Source: Cordylochernes scorpioides (taxonomy: Eukaryota > Arthropoda > Arachnida > Pseudoscorpiones > Chernetidae). Taken from it: a stretch of 64,000 bases of DNA. Below, in pieces: positions 40,274-51,584 of this stretch (within the stretch, counting starts at the first letter, position 1; the number at the start of each line of letters is the position of its first letter). The stretch covers positions 72,010,555 through 72,074,554 of the forward strand of contig CP092874.1 of NCBI GenBank assembly GCA_030710605.1, given 5' to 3'. A model generated the notes under the pieces. That model did not search any database, was not told the origin of the DNA, and was given only the letters and a program-made list of their open reading frames with translations. Position numbers and translations under genes: made by a program.

Positions 40274-42936
40274 GAGAATCGACAGGATTTACCGAGGACA
40301 ACGCAAAGAGGATGGAACCTGGAGAACAGAGCGACGCCGAAGTTCACCACCATGCCACCCACAGCCACGGACATCATCCAAGACATCACCGCTTCCAGCC
40401 TTAGGTAGATAGCCTACATTAAAAAAACCACAAACCTTTCAACCCACTCGCCATTACAAATCCAATGTGCTCGCCGCAAACATCCACAATCCACCTGACG
40501 ACGAGAACTTCTCCCTCACGCCTTCTCCAACCATCACCAAGGACGTGACCATGGCTACATCAACCAGTGCGAATTTTCGGACTACACTCCAAAGAACATT
40601 TTTGTACAGTGAGTACAACTTATTTTAAACCTGTTTTTACGAGTATTCGAATTTCAAGTATATTTTTATTACAATTATTTCATTTAAATTTTAGCCCCTA
40701 CCAATTGACATACATGCTCTATTTCATTTATGCAATTATTTTATCCCTTGGGTCATATTTTATCTAAATTTCAAAAAAATAATTTATGCACATCATAAAA
40801 TTCTAAGTCTATCAATCACCTATAATGTTTCATTATATGCCAGTTAACTATAGTAATTTAACCATTTTCGTTTTAATTTATTTCAAATCTTCATATCATA
40901 AAAACTATAATTTCATTTTTATATGACAAAAAAGTTTTGCTATCTTTCCATTTCCTTATTCTAGTGATGATTTTCGCTATCTTATCAACAATCATTTTTT
41001 AAAATCAATTTTAAAATATAAATTTTCAAAATTTCAAATTTATCACTAGTCAACATCATCTATCCTTCTTCAACAAAAGTTAAATATAACGTGGGACCGT
41101 CCAATTCCCCCAAAAGCTTGGTCACCGCCCGCCAGCGTCTACGTCCCCTCTACCAATGTATTTCAGACGTAAAATTTACACTCGCTTCCCACTTAGCGAA
41201 TTTTTTTCTCTCTCGTCCACAATTAAACACCAAAATTCACAAAATCTCGTTGTATGTTCGTACAGCCACCCCCTATGACTTCAGTAAACTTGTTGTTCAT
41301 GATGAATTAGGCTAGATTTTTTACCCAAACAAAGACTTCACGTGACACCTTTCCATTTACAATTTTTTTTCGCACGTGTCACAGCGACTCAACAAAACTT
41401 TTTTTTTCACTTTTACCAGGCTACATTATGCCTTAATTTTCCCCTGTGACACATTAATCTTTTTTTTCTCTCTCACTCGAAAGCGTGTCCACGTCGCAAG
41501 TCTCATCAAGAACATATCTTAACCTAACACTTCGTGAACAATACTTTTACTAAGTCAAAACTTAGGTCAAATACATCGACGTATGAACATCGAGCTAACT
41601 AAATTCCTCATGTCATAAACATATAGCACATCACAACTAACACATCACCATAGGCTCTATCAACTACATTGATGTCAATTCCTGTATACTTAAAGATTGT
41701 CTTGGCTTGAACACCAACTGTTCTATATATTTCCTACTTTAAAATATGTTTAGTATTGCTACTTTCTTTTTATCTCATATTACTTTTCTATTTTTAATCA
41801 TTCCAAATACTCACATCTTTTTTTAATGTTTCGCATATTTATATTAATGAATTATTTCAAATATATCTCGAGTTTTTTCATGTTTTTACTTTGTCTTTTA
41901 TTTTTATATGAACAATCGAGATGATAACTTTTATTTTAATCTTCAATGTTTATAATCATTTTTTACTTTTTATATACTATTGTACTAACATTCATCACAC
42001 ACAATTTTCAATTTAAACTTTTTTTCAGCTTCAATTTTTAAATCCAAATTTAAGATCTTCAAATTCAAATTTTAGAAAATACCTCGACACCATTACCCTC
42101 CAAATTCTCATGGCATCACAGCCCATACCTTCCCAGAGAGATCGTTACTATCCGCTAAAATTTTGATTTCTCACATTGATTCCATCTTAACTACAAACGC
42201 TTCTTCGCTGTAACCTTCCCAACAGTTGAACTTGAGTAGCTAGTTAGATGAGTTTTTTTTTCATTCACGGCCCGGTTCGAGCATCAACGCCCCCCCCCTT
42301 TTTTTTTCTCACATTCGGGCAATTCTTTTCTTTTCTTTTTTTTTTTCAATCACCTCACTTTCACCACTGCCTTACCGCGGCCAAATCGTTTTTTTTATGC
42401 GACAGAACGACTCTCTCTCTGCCACACTTTCTATCACTCTTTTTCTCGACCAAAGCTTCCACCACTTATTCCCAAATCCGTCTGATAGAACAGCCCATAT
42501 CGAATACCTTCAGCATATTGTAGATGGACCAATGCCTATAATCCCATAACGTCGCATTGCATCGCAGTACCAGAATCTATTCTATGTCCACCTATCTAGA
42601 ATTTTTAAATTAGCTCACCCTATAATTCAATGCACTTTCAAATATTAATTCCAACATTCAATGCTGTATATAATCACCTAAAATTTATATTTATATCTTC
42701 ACATTAAAAAAATCCTTTTTCATATATTTTATACATTGGGCTTAACATTATTATTTGTTAAAATTTCTCTTTATTATTAATCATTATTATTAAAGAAAAC
42801 ATACCCAATGTTATAACTCTACAACCCCATAATATATTAAACCAATTTATATACAAATTATTTTCCCCCATTATAATCATCTTATGATTTCATCTATAAT
42901 CACCATAAGCTAATTTTCATCAGCCGGGGCATAAAC

Positions 42937-43325
42937 TGTTGTAATATATTCCAATATATATCTATGTCTCCATGTGTTGTATAGTTATAATGTAATTGCC
43001 AAAGTGACAAATAAAATTTCGAGTGAGTGACAGTCGACGCCAGTAGGAGGAAAGAGGTCCGAAAAACAAGTCGGGTTCCTAGGTGTGCCCTTTCTTACTC
43101 AAACAGATTAGTCCGCTTTGAGACACGAGGATTGACAGATCTCTCCCCGACCGGCGTCGGCTACACTGGCTCTCTCGCCATCTCTATGGTGCCATCCAAC
43201 ATGTCTCGTCCTTTTGTGTAATCCCAATCACGCCTGAAACCACTCTAATCATTGTGGCCACCACGACTGCAACCAACATGCCACACTGCATTCATCCAAC
43301 AAGATACAACAACTACATTACTACA
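42937..43325 (+). repeat. 3' LTR of the 39888 element
   Basis: 389 bases, matching the 5' LTR apart from a few substitutions and a 3-base insertion near 43128. Confidence 0.9.
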
Positions 43326-43432
43326 TATATATATTAAACTCCTCCCTTTTAACCTTATATAGTTTTTTTAATCCTTTTTAAAAATCTTATATATGCGATA
43401 TCATATTTATGTATCTTTATTTTTATCTAATA

Positions 43433-44137
43433 CTAGCGGATGTGTACCCGGCTTCGCCCAGGTTTTATCCGAGTGAAAGTTTGCCTAACGAATATTATAT
43501 ATTATGAAGTAATAGAAAAAAATAAAAGATAAGTGGGTCAGGTGTTGATATTAAAAATAAAAAAGGCATCTCCTGACCACGAGCACATGTGCTTTTTAGA
43601 TGGCAGAGCGCCATCTAGTGGAGCAAAAATAAACTAAACGTTTAGTTTATTTTTGCTCCACTAGATGGCGCTCTGCCATCTAAAAAGCACATGTGCTCGT
43701 GGTCAGGAGATGCCTTTTTATTTTTAATATTATGAAGTATAATAAACAATGTTAAAGATTAGTTTTAATTATTAATCAAGATTGTGTGTGAATATGTGAG
43801 AAAGATGTAATATCGTTGTTGTTTTCTTGGCCGACTGTTTTACATATGGTGTTATCTTAAAATTGCTTGTTTTGAATATTTTTTTAGATTGAGTTGAATG
43901 AATTGCTGAATTTTTTTGTATTTATATATAAATAAAATTAACTCTGTTGATTTTTTTTGTATTTAATCGATAACAGCGAAGTTACGCATGTTAAAGTTAG
44001 GAAAAATATTTTGATGTTAAGCAAAACCTGCTCCATCTCGTTTTACATAAATGTTGAAAATTTGGTCGAAATTGATGCATTGTAACGAAAGTTTTTAGTG
44101 AACAACACTTATGAAATTTCCATTTTATTAATATAGA
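43433..44137 (-). mobile_element. Helitron B, non-autonomous
   Basis: On the minus strand it begins TCTATATTAATAAAATGG after A and ends with a hairpin (CTGGGC-GAA-GCCGGG) and CTAG before T. It has no coding capacity. It carries the palindrome at 43549-43730. A second partial copy flanks the hAT element (58590-58846). Confidence 0.78.
43549..43730. repeat. long near-perfect palindrome inside Helitron B
   Basis: Arms of about 88 bases (AAAAGGCATCTCCTGACCAC ... GAGCAAAAATAAACTAAACG) are almost exact complements and meet near 43639 with virtually no loop. It resembles a foldback MITE. No coding sequence. Confidence 0.88.
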
Positions 44138-44156
44138 TTTATTTACTATTCATTTT

Positions 44157-44365
44157 TGGCTTTTTATCTTACATTCACTCTTCATTGTTGGCTTTTTATC
44201 TTACATTCATTCTTCATTGTTGGCTTTTTATATTACATTCACTCTTCATTGTTGGCTTTTTATCTTACATTCATTCTTCATTGTTGGCTTTTTATATTAC
44301 ATTTACTCTTCATTGTTGGCTTTTTATCTTACATTCACTCTTCATTGTTGGCTTTTTATATTATA
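44157..44365. repeat. minisatellite, 32-bp unit
   Basis: Six to seven copies of GGCTTTTTATCTTACATTCA + CTCTTCATTGTT. The 32-base period makes three frames cycle, which explains the overlapping hydrophobic frames here. None is a gene. Confidence 0.93.
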
Positions 44366-44839
44366 TTTTTTTTAGATTGAGATTATTAGCTAGCAGTGTT
44401 GGGCATTAAAAAATTATTTTTCAATTAAATTGTTAATTGACTAAGAAATTAATTGCTAATAAATTAATTGCAATTAAATCAATTGCAATTAATCTTTAAA
44501 TTGCAATTTGCAATTAAATTAATTGAAATTAAATTAATTGCAATTAAATAAAATGCAATTAATTTTTCAATTAAATCAACTGCAATTAAATCAATGCAAT
44601 TAAATTAATTGCAATTGATTTTTAAAATTGTTTTATGAAACAATTAAAACTAACAATTAAATATGTATTAATACAGAATAAATAAAAATAACAGATTCAA
44701 TGAAAGGTTTAAAAAATTACACTGCATGAAAAAAATCAATCCTTCTCATTGATGAACTATTCTTGTCACGTTAAGCCTTTTACATACGTGAATGTTTGTT
44801 TTGGTTAAGAATACATTGAAATAAAATACATGAAATAAA

Positions 44840-46894
44840 ATGGCGTCGATAAACGAAATGGAAGAAGACAGTAACATTCCAGTGACTTTTTCGGTTTCGG
44901 ACATTAATGAGTCATTAGAAACATCTTCACCTGTGCCACCAACTGACACCGCCGAGTGTTCGTCTTCGCAAGCGCGGCTTTACTTGCTAGATGGAACATA
45001 TTTCAAATCCTTGCTTGAAGAGTCCACTGGTAATAAAATCACAGCGCTTTGTATGAAATGTCCAAGAGATGTATTAACTAAAATTAAAGGATATCATAAT
45101 TGTACGTCAAACTTTTTAAGTCACCTGAAGCGAAAACACGGGCAAGAATGCATTGAAGAGTACAAAAGATATGTAAAAAAAAAGAAATCCGGGGTAAAAA
45201 CTGAGAAGTCAAATGAGAATAAAATTACACAAGAACAATTCGATGAAAATATTCTGAAATATTTTATACATTCCATGATCCCATTACGTGCAGTGGAAGA
45301 TCCATATTTTTCAAAAATATTCACGGACTTGGAAATATCTGAAATGGGGCTAACTCTAATGAGTCGACGTTCACTAGGACGTCGTATAGAAAACCACTAT
45401 GAAACGCAAGTAGCTAAGATAAAGTCGAAACTAAAAGAAGCTTCCTATGTGTGCACAGAAATAGATATTTGGTCCAGTAAAAAGAGAAGTTTTATAGGAG
45501 TTACAGCGCACTGGATCACAAATGATCTACGGAGAGTTTCAGTGGCGTTAGCTTGTCAACGATTCAAAGGCGTCCACAGCTACAATCGACTATCCGATAT
45601 GATTCAAGAAATTAACGATCATTTCGACCTCAATACGAATAAAATTGTTGCATCGGTGACGGATAATGGCAGCAATTTCGTAAAAGCTTTCAAAATGTTC
45701 GGTGTCAAATTGACCAATATAAATATTGTTGATGAAGTTATGCCAGACTCTCAGCCAACAGAAGCCTTTTCTGAATCAGATGTTGAAGACGACGAATCAT
45801 CAAATTTAGAAGATCCTGAGCATTTACTTCCTGCCCATTTACGATGCTGTGCGCATACGTTAAGCCTTTGCGCAACTACGGACGCGAACAAACTTTTAAG
45901 CGAGCAAGACACCCCTCTGTCGCAAATGCATGCTGCAATCATGAAGAAATGTAATGCTTTGTGGAAGGCTGCAGGACGACCAAAGAGTGCTGAAATAATG
46001 CAGAATGTGTTAGGACACACGTTAAGTCGACCTGGTGAGACCAGATGGAATAGCTTGTTTGATGCCCTCCAGCAAATTTTCGATATTAAAGAAAAAAGCT
46101 TACTCTTACATAGATTATTAAACATAAAAAATGCTATCAAAGACAACGAATTCGAATACATACAAGAGTATTTGACGTGCACTTCGCCAGTGGCAGAAGC
46201 CCTCGACATAATGCAGAGTGAGACTAACGCATATTATGGGATAGTTCTGCCGTGCCTTCTTGCGCTGAGAAAAAAATTGCTAAAAATTGAAAAGAAAAAC
46301 AACTTTTCCTTTTGCAATCCGTTGGTCAAGGCATACAGAGAGAGTGTAGAGAAGAGATTTGAAAAAATGCTTGACGTCACCACTCCTGAAGCTGAAATAG
46401 CGGCTATTGCGGCATTATCCTACCCAAGATTCAAAAATAAATGGTTGACTTGTTTTGAGCCCGCGGATCGTACCAAGATTCTAAAAGTTTTCAAGACCTG
46501 CATTTCCGAAAAAAATAGTGGAAATATAGTAGCGACAGTGGCAAAAACAAAAAGTACCAAAGAAAACCTTTTTTTCAATTTTGACTCTGACTCCGATAGT
46601 TCAATCTCAGAAAAAAACGCATGCTCCTCCGATGCACCAATGAATAAAGCAGAACTTTTGATGCTGCATTTTTTTGCAGAGGAAAGCCAAGATTTGCAAC
46701 TACTCAATAGATATCCTGAGATAAAAAGTGTTTTTATTCAATACAACACACCTTTACCATCGTCAGCTGCAGTTGAACGCCTTTTTTCTTTTGCGACAAT
46801 GACAAATCTGCCAAAGAGTCACAAATTGTCGGACAGCATGTTCGAGAAGAGAGTGGTACTGAAATGTAATTTAAATTATTACAAGAAATTATAA
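44840..46894 (+). CDS. hAT transposase, intact 684 residues
   Basis: It catalyses excision and integration of the hAT element in the nucleus. A BED zinc finger lies at C71, C74, H95, H100. The RNase H-like core has D209 (TEIDIWSSKK), D275 (VTDNGSN) and E646 (SSAAVERLFSF). The CxxH of the insertion domain is C336/H339, RWN is at about 405, and the C-terminal hAT dimerisation block ends the protein. The ATG at 44840 sits 446 bases inside the left end with AAAATGG context. No internal stop or frameshift was seen, and the protein has normal family length. It may still be active, though the copy carries an 11 kb insertion between its gene and right end. Acidic stretches (residues 311-327) are non-conserved linkers. 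Confidence 0.94.
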   Translation: MASINEMEEDSNIPVTFSVSDINESLETSSPVPPTDTAECSSSQARLYLLDGTYFKSLLEESTGNKITALCMKCPRDVLTKIKGYHNCTSNFLSHLKRKHGQECIEEYKRYVKKKKSGVKTEKSNENKITQEQFDENILKYFIHSMIPLRAVEDPYFSKIFTDLEISEMGLTLMSRRSLGRRIENHYETQVAKIKSKLKEASYVCTEIDIWSSKKRSFIGVTAHWITNDLRRVSVALACQRFKGVHSYNRLSDMIQEINDHFDLNTNKIVASVTDNGSNFVKAFKMFGVKLTNINIVDEVMPDSQPTEAFSESDVEDDESSNLEDPEHLLPAHLRCCAHTLSLCATTDANKLLSEQDTPLSQMHAAIMKKCNALWKAAGRPKSAEIMQNVLGHTLSRPGETRWNSLFDALQQIFDIKEKSLLLHRLLNIKNAIKDNEFEYIQEYLTCTSPVAEALDIMQSETNAYYGIVLPCLLALRKKLLKIEKKNNFSFCNPLVKAYRESVEKRFEKMLDVTTPEAEIAAIAALSYPRFKNKWLTCFEPADRTKILKVFKTCISEKNSGNIVATVAKTKSTKENLFFNFDSDSDSSISEKNACSSDAPMNKAELLMLHFFAEESQDLQLLNRYPEIKSVFIQYNTPLPSSAAVERLFSFATMTNLPKSHKLSDSMFEKRVVLKCNLNYYKKL

Positions 46895-47199
46895 ATTATC
46901 ATTGTCTATCTAATCATGCTTAATTAAAGTTATTGATGATCATTTGCATCAGTCTTTTATTTGTTGCTAACATGTGTATTTAAATAGTTCAATAGTTATA
47001 TTGTACCTGCGTCCACGTCCCTCGCAGGCCTGTACAGTATATTATATACCAGTTTATTATGCACCAGTAATTTTTTTATTTGTTAGATTAATTAAATTTC
47101 TCTAAACAATTAATTAATTGTTAATTTGAAAAGTGCAATTAACAATTAATTAATTGTTAATTAGAAAAGTGCAAATAACAATTAATTAATTGTTAATTG

Positions 47200-47401
47200 T
47201 GATATATAGCTAGCAATAAATATGTATATATATATATGTTTCTATGAAAATGTTAATCTGCAAGACGCAGGTTATCATCATCCCTTTTTGATTTGTTTTT
47301 GTCACTTTTTGGCGTTCCGAAAATAAACAATAAAAGGCTGTATCAGACTTTACTAAGACAATAAAGATTTGCTTAAAATAAATGTGTACGAAGATGTTGC
47401 A
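47200..47401 (+). repeat. 5' LTR of the Mag-type Gypsy
   Basis: 202 bases, TGATATATAGC ... GAAGATGTTGCA. Contains AATAAACAATAAAAGGC and AATAAAGATTTGC, possible poly(A) signals. Confidence 0.93.
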
Positions 47402-47543
47402 TTTGGCGACGAGGATATAAGAGTAAGTACCCTCGAATTTTGAAGTAAATATTTTTAGAAAATATCTTTGATTTTGCATATAATTGAAAGTAAATTTTAA
47501 AAGTCACAAATTGCAAAGTTTTAGGATGCAAATTTAAGAAAGA

Positions 47544-50500
47544 GTGAAAAAAAAAATGGCTAGTTACCAATTTAAGGAATATAATGAGGAAACTGAAACT
47601 TTTGAAACGTTTTATGAACGATTGGAACAGTTTCTCATATTGGAGGAGGCAGGGGATGAGAAGAAAAAGGCTTATCTCCTAACCCTCATGGGAAGTAAAA
47701 CATATGGTGTTTTGAAGAATTTGTGCAGTCCTATTCTACCTAAAGATAAAACTTTTGATAACCTAATAGATATCTTGAAAAGGCACTTCTCTCCAAAGCG
47801 CTCAATTGTAGTAGAGAGGTTCATTTTTTTTAAAAGAATGCAATTAAAGGAAGAAAGCATCTCGGATTACTTGGTGGAAATTAAGCGTTTGGCTTCCTCA
47901 TGCAACTTTGGAAATTTTCTGGAGGATTCTTTACGTGATAAAATGGTTTGTGGATTATATAATGCCAAAATACAAAATAGAATTTTGTCGGAGGGCGACA
48001 TTTCTTTAGCTAAAGTAATTGAGATAGCATTATCTATGGAAGCGGCCGAGAAAAATACAAAATTATTTCACTTGGAGCAGGGTGAAGATTGTGTAGATAA
48101 GTTGAGGATGGAACGCAAGGTTGAATCAAATTTCCAGAATGGCAAATGTAAACATTGTGGTAAACAGCATAAAGAACTATGTAGATTTAAGGAGGCGATA
48201 TGCTTTAAGTGTAATAAAAAAGGACACATTGCCTCAATATGTTGGAGCAGTAGAAGAAATCTAAGGCAACATCAGAATCAGCCGGGAAATATACATCAGA
48301 TAGGAGACCAAGAAGAGGAGGAAGAGTATGTCCAGAAAATTATAAGCGTGACGATACCTGAGTATAAAATTAATTTAGCCTCAAGTGACCCTCCCTATCT
48401 GATGGAGTTAAAAGTAGAAGGAAACTTTATTAAATTTGAAATGGATACGGGTAGTGGTCTAACACTGATATCAGAAAAGGATTTTAAAAATAGTCTTCAA
48501 CACTTGAAATTGGAAAAAGCGAGTATTATTGTAAGAACTTATGATGGTACCGTGGTACCCATTCTGGGTAAAATCAATGTCAAAGTGGAGTGTCAAGATA
48601 TTACTTACAAACTTAGAGCGTTGGTGGTGAAAGGAGAAAAGAGGGCTTTGATGGGAAGAGAATGGATAAATAGATTGAAATTGGGCTGTTTCGCGGTAAA
48701 ACATATGCCTGTGGAAAATACCATTGAGGAAATTTTGAAGGAAAATCAAGCCCTATTTGTGGAGACAACCGAACCAATAAAAGGTTTCACATTTTCAGTA
48801 AACATGTGTGATGTGAATCCAATTTTCCATAAGGCTCGTCCGGTGCCTTTCGCCATTAGGCCAGCAGTTACTGAAGCATTAGACAAAATGGTGGCTAAGG
48901 GTTATCTATGTGAGGTGGCGAGCAGTAAATGGGCCACTCCTGTGGTTGTAGTGCCGAAGAAAAATAAAGAGATCAGAATTTGCTGCGACTTCAAGGTAAC
49001 TCTAAATAAATATTTGGACACTGCGGCCTATCCCCTTCCCACACAGCAAGATTTATTCTCCACATTGGCCAAGGGAAAATACTTTTCTAAATTGGACTTG
49101 AGGAACGCTTATCTGCAATTAGAGGTGGACCCAGGCACCCGACCGTTACTAACGATAAATACTCATAAAGGGCTTTTCAGGTTTAAGAGAATGCCATTTG
49201 GATTGGCAAATGCGCCCAGTTATTTTCAATCTGTAATGGATAGGGTTTTGTCAGGTATAAGAGGCGTAATTTGTTATATTGATGATGTCCTTATAGCCAC
49301 AGCATCAATTGAAGAACATCTGGCGTTGTTGAAGACTATATTTGCTCGCTTGGCGAAGTATAATATCAAACTAAAGAAAGAAAAATGCCTATTTTTGCAA
49401 AAAGAAATTGAATATTTAGGACATCTTGTCACGGAAGAGGGCATCAGACCTTTAGATCATAAGGTACAAGCAATACAGAAGGCCAAAACGCCTACGAATA
49501 TCTCTGAATTAAGGTCATTTCTTGGTTTGGTAAACTTTTATGGGAAGTTCATACCCAATTTGCCAGAGCTTTTGAAGCCTCTTCATGAGCTTCTTCACAA
49601 AAAACGTCCTTGGGTTTGGACAAAGGAATGTGGAGAGGCCATTGACAAGTGCAAGAATAGCATTACCTCTGAGAGGGTGCTAGTCCCTTATGATGCGACT
49701 TTGCCATTGTGTTTGGCCACTGATGCATCGCAGATTGGAGTGGGCGCTGTGTTGTCACATATTATAGAAGGCCAGGAGAGACCGATTATGTTTGCCTCAC
49801 GGACTTTATCGGTAGCAGAACAAAATTATTCTCAGATTGAGAAGGAGGCTCTAGCCATTATTTATGGAGTTACCAAGTTTCATCAATTTATTTATGGAAG
49901 AAAATTTATTCTTATTACAGACCATAAGCCATTGGTGACCATTTTGGGCTCAAGATCAGGAATCCCCACCTTATCTACTTCAAGATTGCAGCGTTGGGCG
50001 CTTATTTTGTCGGCTTATACTTACGATATTAAATTTCGAAGAACTCAAGACCATGGGAATGCAGATCTTCTGTCACGTTTTCCTGTGGGCTGTGAAGAAA
50101 TTCCAAGATTAAATAATGTCTATGCTTTATCCTTTGTGGAAGAATTGCCGATCACAGCAGAGGAAATTGCCACGGAAACTGAAAAAGACGAAGTGCTCTC
50201 ATTGGCCAAATTTTATACTCAGCAAGGCTGGCCTGAAAAGGTGGCTGATCACCTCAGACCTTATTTTCAAAGGAAACTTGAGCTAACTGTAGATGGGGAG
50301 TGTTTGGTTTGGGGAATGAGAGTTGTCATTCCACCATCTCTCAGAATAAAAATGTTGAACTGTCTTCATGAGACTCATTCCGGTATGAACAAAATGAAGG
50401 CTGTAGCAAGATCACATTTTTGGTGGCCAAATCTAGATACCCAAATCGAGTTTTTGGTAAATAAGTGCAGAAGCTGTCAGCAATCCCAGGATGGGCCAAA

Positions 50501-51542
50501 TAAAGGAAAATGGCAACCCTGGAGATGGTCAACCAGACCTTGGCAAAGAATCCACATTGATTTTGCAAATAAGGAAAACATTAATTTATTAATAGTAGTA
50601 GATAGTCATTCGAAGTGGATCGAAGCCATCCCAATGAGAGAGACCACCACACGCAAAACCATTGAGCAACTACGGCGACTTTTTTCTTCCTATGGTCTAC
50701 CGGAGGAACTTGTATCTGATAATGGACCTCAGTTTACTGGTAGTGAAATGAAAGGTTTTCTGGAAGGAAATGGAATTAAACAAACATTGATCCCGGCGTA
50801 CCACCCGCAAAGTAATGGCTTGGCTGAAAGAGCGGTTAGAACAATTAAGACTGCCCTGGATAAAAATAAAAGGAAAATTGGGGATACCATTCAAGACACC
50901 TTATCAAAAGTTCTTCTGGCATATCGAAGCACCCCGCATGTGACAACGGGAAAGACTCCATCAGAGCTCTTTATTGGGCGTGCGCTTCGAACCAGAGTAT
51001 CGTTGATACATCCCAGCTTGGCATCTAGAGTTAGGGACCAGCAAGCCAGGCAAATGAAGTATGATCGGCGAACCCATTTGGAAGAATTCCAGATAGATGA
51101 TTTAGTGTGGTGTAAAAACTTTAGAGGTGGTGATAAATGGATCCCAGGAAAAATTGTGGGCAAGAAGGGAACTAGATTCTACACCATTTTGATCCACGGA
51201 CAGGTAAAGGCCTATCACAGGGATCAAATTAGAAAAAGGTGGAGGAATGGTGAGGAAGATGAGAGTGGAGATGGAGAGCGTCAACCCGAGCACTCAAGAG
51301 GAGCAGGTCCCAGTGCCATAATCTCGGAGGTTGTACGAGACAGAGGTTATATGGAGTCGCTGTCGCCAGGACTAACTAGCCAGCGGTCGGATCAAGATTC
51401 AGAGGTTCAGAGTGATACAGACGATGGAAAGTCATTGGAGCCTCTTCGCTCGCTGGACCCCGAGGCCTTGAAAGAGGAGGGTCCTGTCCTAAGGCGGAAC
51501 CCACCTCGAGCGAGGAGACCGCCTGTGAGATTTCGTGTTTGA
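47544..51542 (+). CDS. Gag-Pol polyprotein, single 1332-codon frame
   Basis: One uninterrupted frame, as typical of Mag-lineage Gypsy elements that need no frameshift. Order: Gag capsid-like region (residues 1-190); two zinc-knuckle motifs (about 202-233, the second CFKCNKKGHIASIC); protease DTGSGLTLIS (about 301); RT with MPFGLANAPSYFQSVMD and catalytic YIDD (about 578-581); RNase H TDASQIGVGAVL, EKEALAI and TDHKPL (about 727-800); integrase H2C2 finger (about 942-978) and a core with D in HIDFA, D in SDNG and E in GLAER, 35 residues between the last two. The second ATG (codon 5) has better start context. All catalytic residues I could check are present. Mature proteins would assemble cytoplasmic particles and integrate cDNA. 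Confidence 0.96.
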   Translation: MKKKMASYQFKEYNEETETFETFYERLEQFLILEEAGDEKKKAYLLTLMGSKTYGVLKNLCSPILPKDKTFDNLIDILKRHFSPKRSIVVERFIFFKRMQLKEESISDYLVEIKRLASSCNFGNFLEDSLRDKMVCGLYNAKIQNRILSEGDISLAKVIEIALSMEAAEKNTKLFHLEQGEDCVDKLRMERKVESNFQNGKCKHCGKQHKELCRFKEAICFKCNKKGHIASICWSSRRNLRQHQNQPGNIHQIGDQEEEEEYVQKIISVTIPEYKINLASSDPPYLMELKVEGNFIKFEMDTGSGLTLISEKDFKNSLQHLKLEKASIIVRTYDGTVVPILGKINVKVECQDITYKLRALVVKGEKRALMGREWINRLKLGCFAVKHMPVENTIEEILKENQALFVETTEPIKGFTFSVNMCDVNPIFHKARPVPFAIRPAVTEALDKMVAKGYLCEVASSKWATPVVVVPKKNKEIRICCDFKVTLNKYLDTAAYPLPTQQDLFSTLAKGKYFSKLDLRNAYLQLEVDPGTRPLLTINTHKGLFRFKRMPFGLANAPSYFQSVMDRVLSGIRGVICYIDDVLIATASIEEHLALLKTIFARLAKYNIKLKKEKCLFLQKEIEYLGHLVTEEGIRPLDHKVQAIQKAKTPTNISELRSFLGLVNFYGKFIPNLPELLKPLHELLHKKRPWVWTKECGEAIDKCKNSITSERVLVPYDATLPLCLATDASQIGVGAVLSHIIEGQERPIMFASRTLSVAEQNYSQIEKEALAIIYGVTKFHQFIYGRKFILITDHKPLVTILGSRSGIPTLSTSRLQRWALILSAYTYDIKFRRTQDHGNADLLSRFPVGCEEIPRLNNVYALSFVEELPITAEEIATETEKDEVLSLAKFYTQQGWPEKVADHLRPYFQRKLELTVDGECLVWGMRVVIPPSLRIKMLNCLHETHSGMNKMKAVARSHFWWPNLDTQIEFLVNKCRSCQQSQDGPNKGKWQPWRWSTRPWQRIHIDFANKENINLLIVVDSHSKWIEAIPMRETTTRKTIEQLRRLFSSYGLPEELVSDNGPQFTGSEMKGFLEGNGIKQTLIPAYHPQSNGLAERAVRTIKTALDKNKRKIGDTIQDTLSKVLLAYRSTPHVTTGKTPSELFIGRALRTRVSLIHPSLASRVRDQQARQMKYDRRTHLEEFQIDDLVWCKNFRGGDKWIPGKIVGKKGTRFYTILIHGQVKAYHRDQIRKRWRNGEEDESGDGERQPEHSRGAGPSAIISEVVRDRGYMESLSPGLTSQRSDQDSEVQSDTDDGKSLEPLRSLDPEALKEEGPVLRRNPPRARRPPVRFRV

Positions 51543-51555
51543 AGAGAGAAGATGG

Positions 51556-51584
51556 TGATATATAGCTAGCAATAAATATGTATA
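51556..51584 (+). repeat. 3' LTR of the Mag-type Gypsy, left piece
   Basis: The first 29 bases of the LTR, ending in TATA where the next element inserted. Confidence 0.9.

Larger units (their letters stand above)
39888..43325 (+). mobile_element. non-coding LTR retrotransposon (LARD-like)
   Basis: LTRs at 39888-40273 (386 bases) and 42937-43325 (389 bases) start TGTTGTAATATATTCC and end CATTACTACA, with about half a dozen differences. They sit in a TATATA context that gives a short duplication. The 2.66 kb interior has no frame longer than about 91 codons and no retroviral motif. The leader after the 5' LTR, GAGAATCGACAGGAT, matches that of the coding element at 51585 (CAGAGTCGACAGGAT). GCCGGGGCATAAAC before the 3' LTR is a plausible purine tract. 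It would need proteins supplied in trans. Confidence 0.88.

Noticed and set aside
44156..44409. Two overlapping hydrophobic frames (possible membrane peptides)
   Set aside because: They are translations of a 32-base tandem repeat in different frames.
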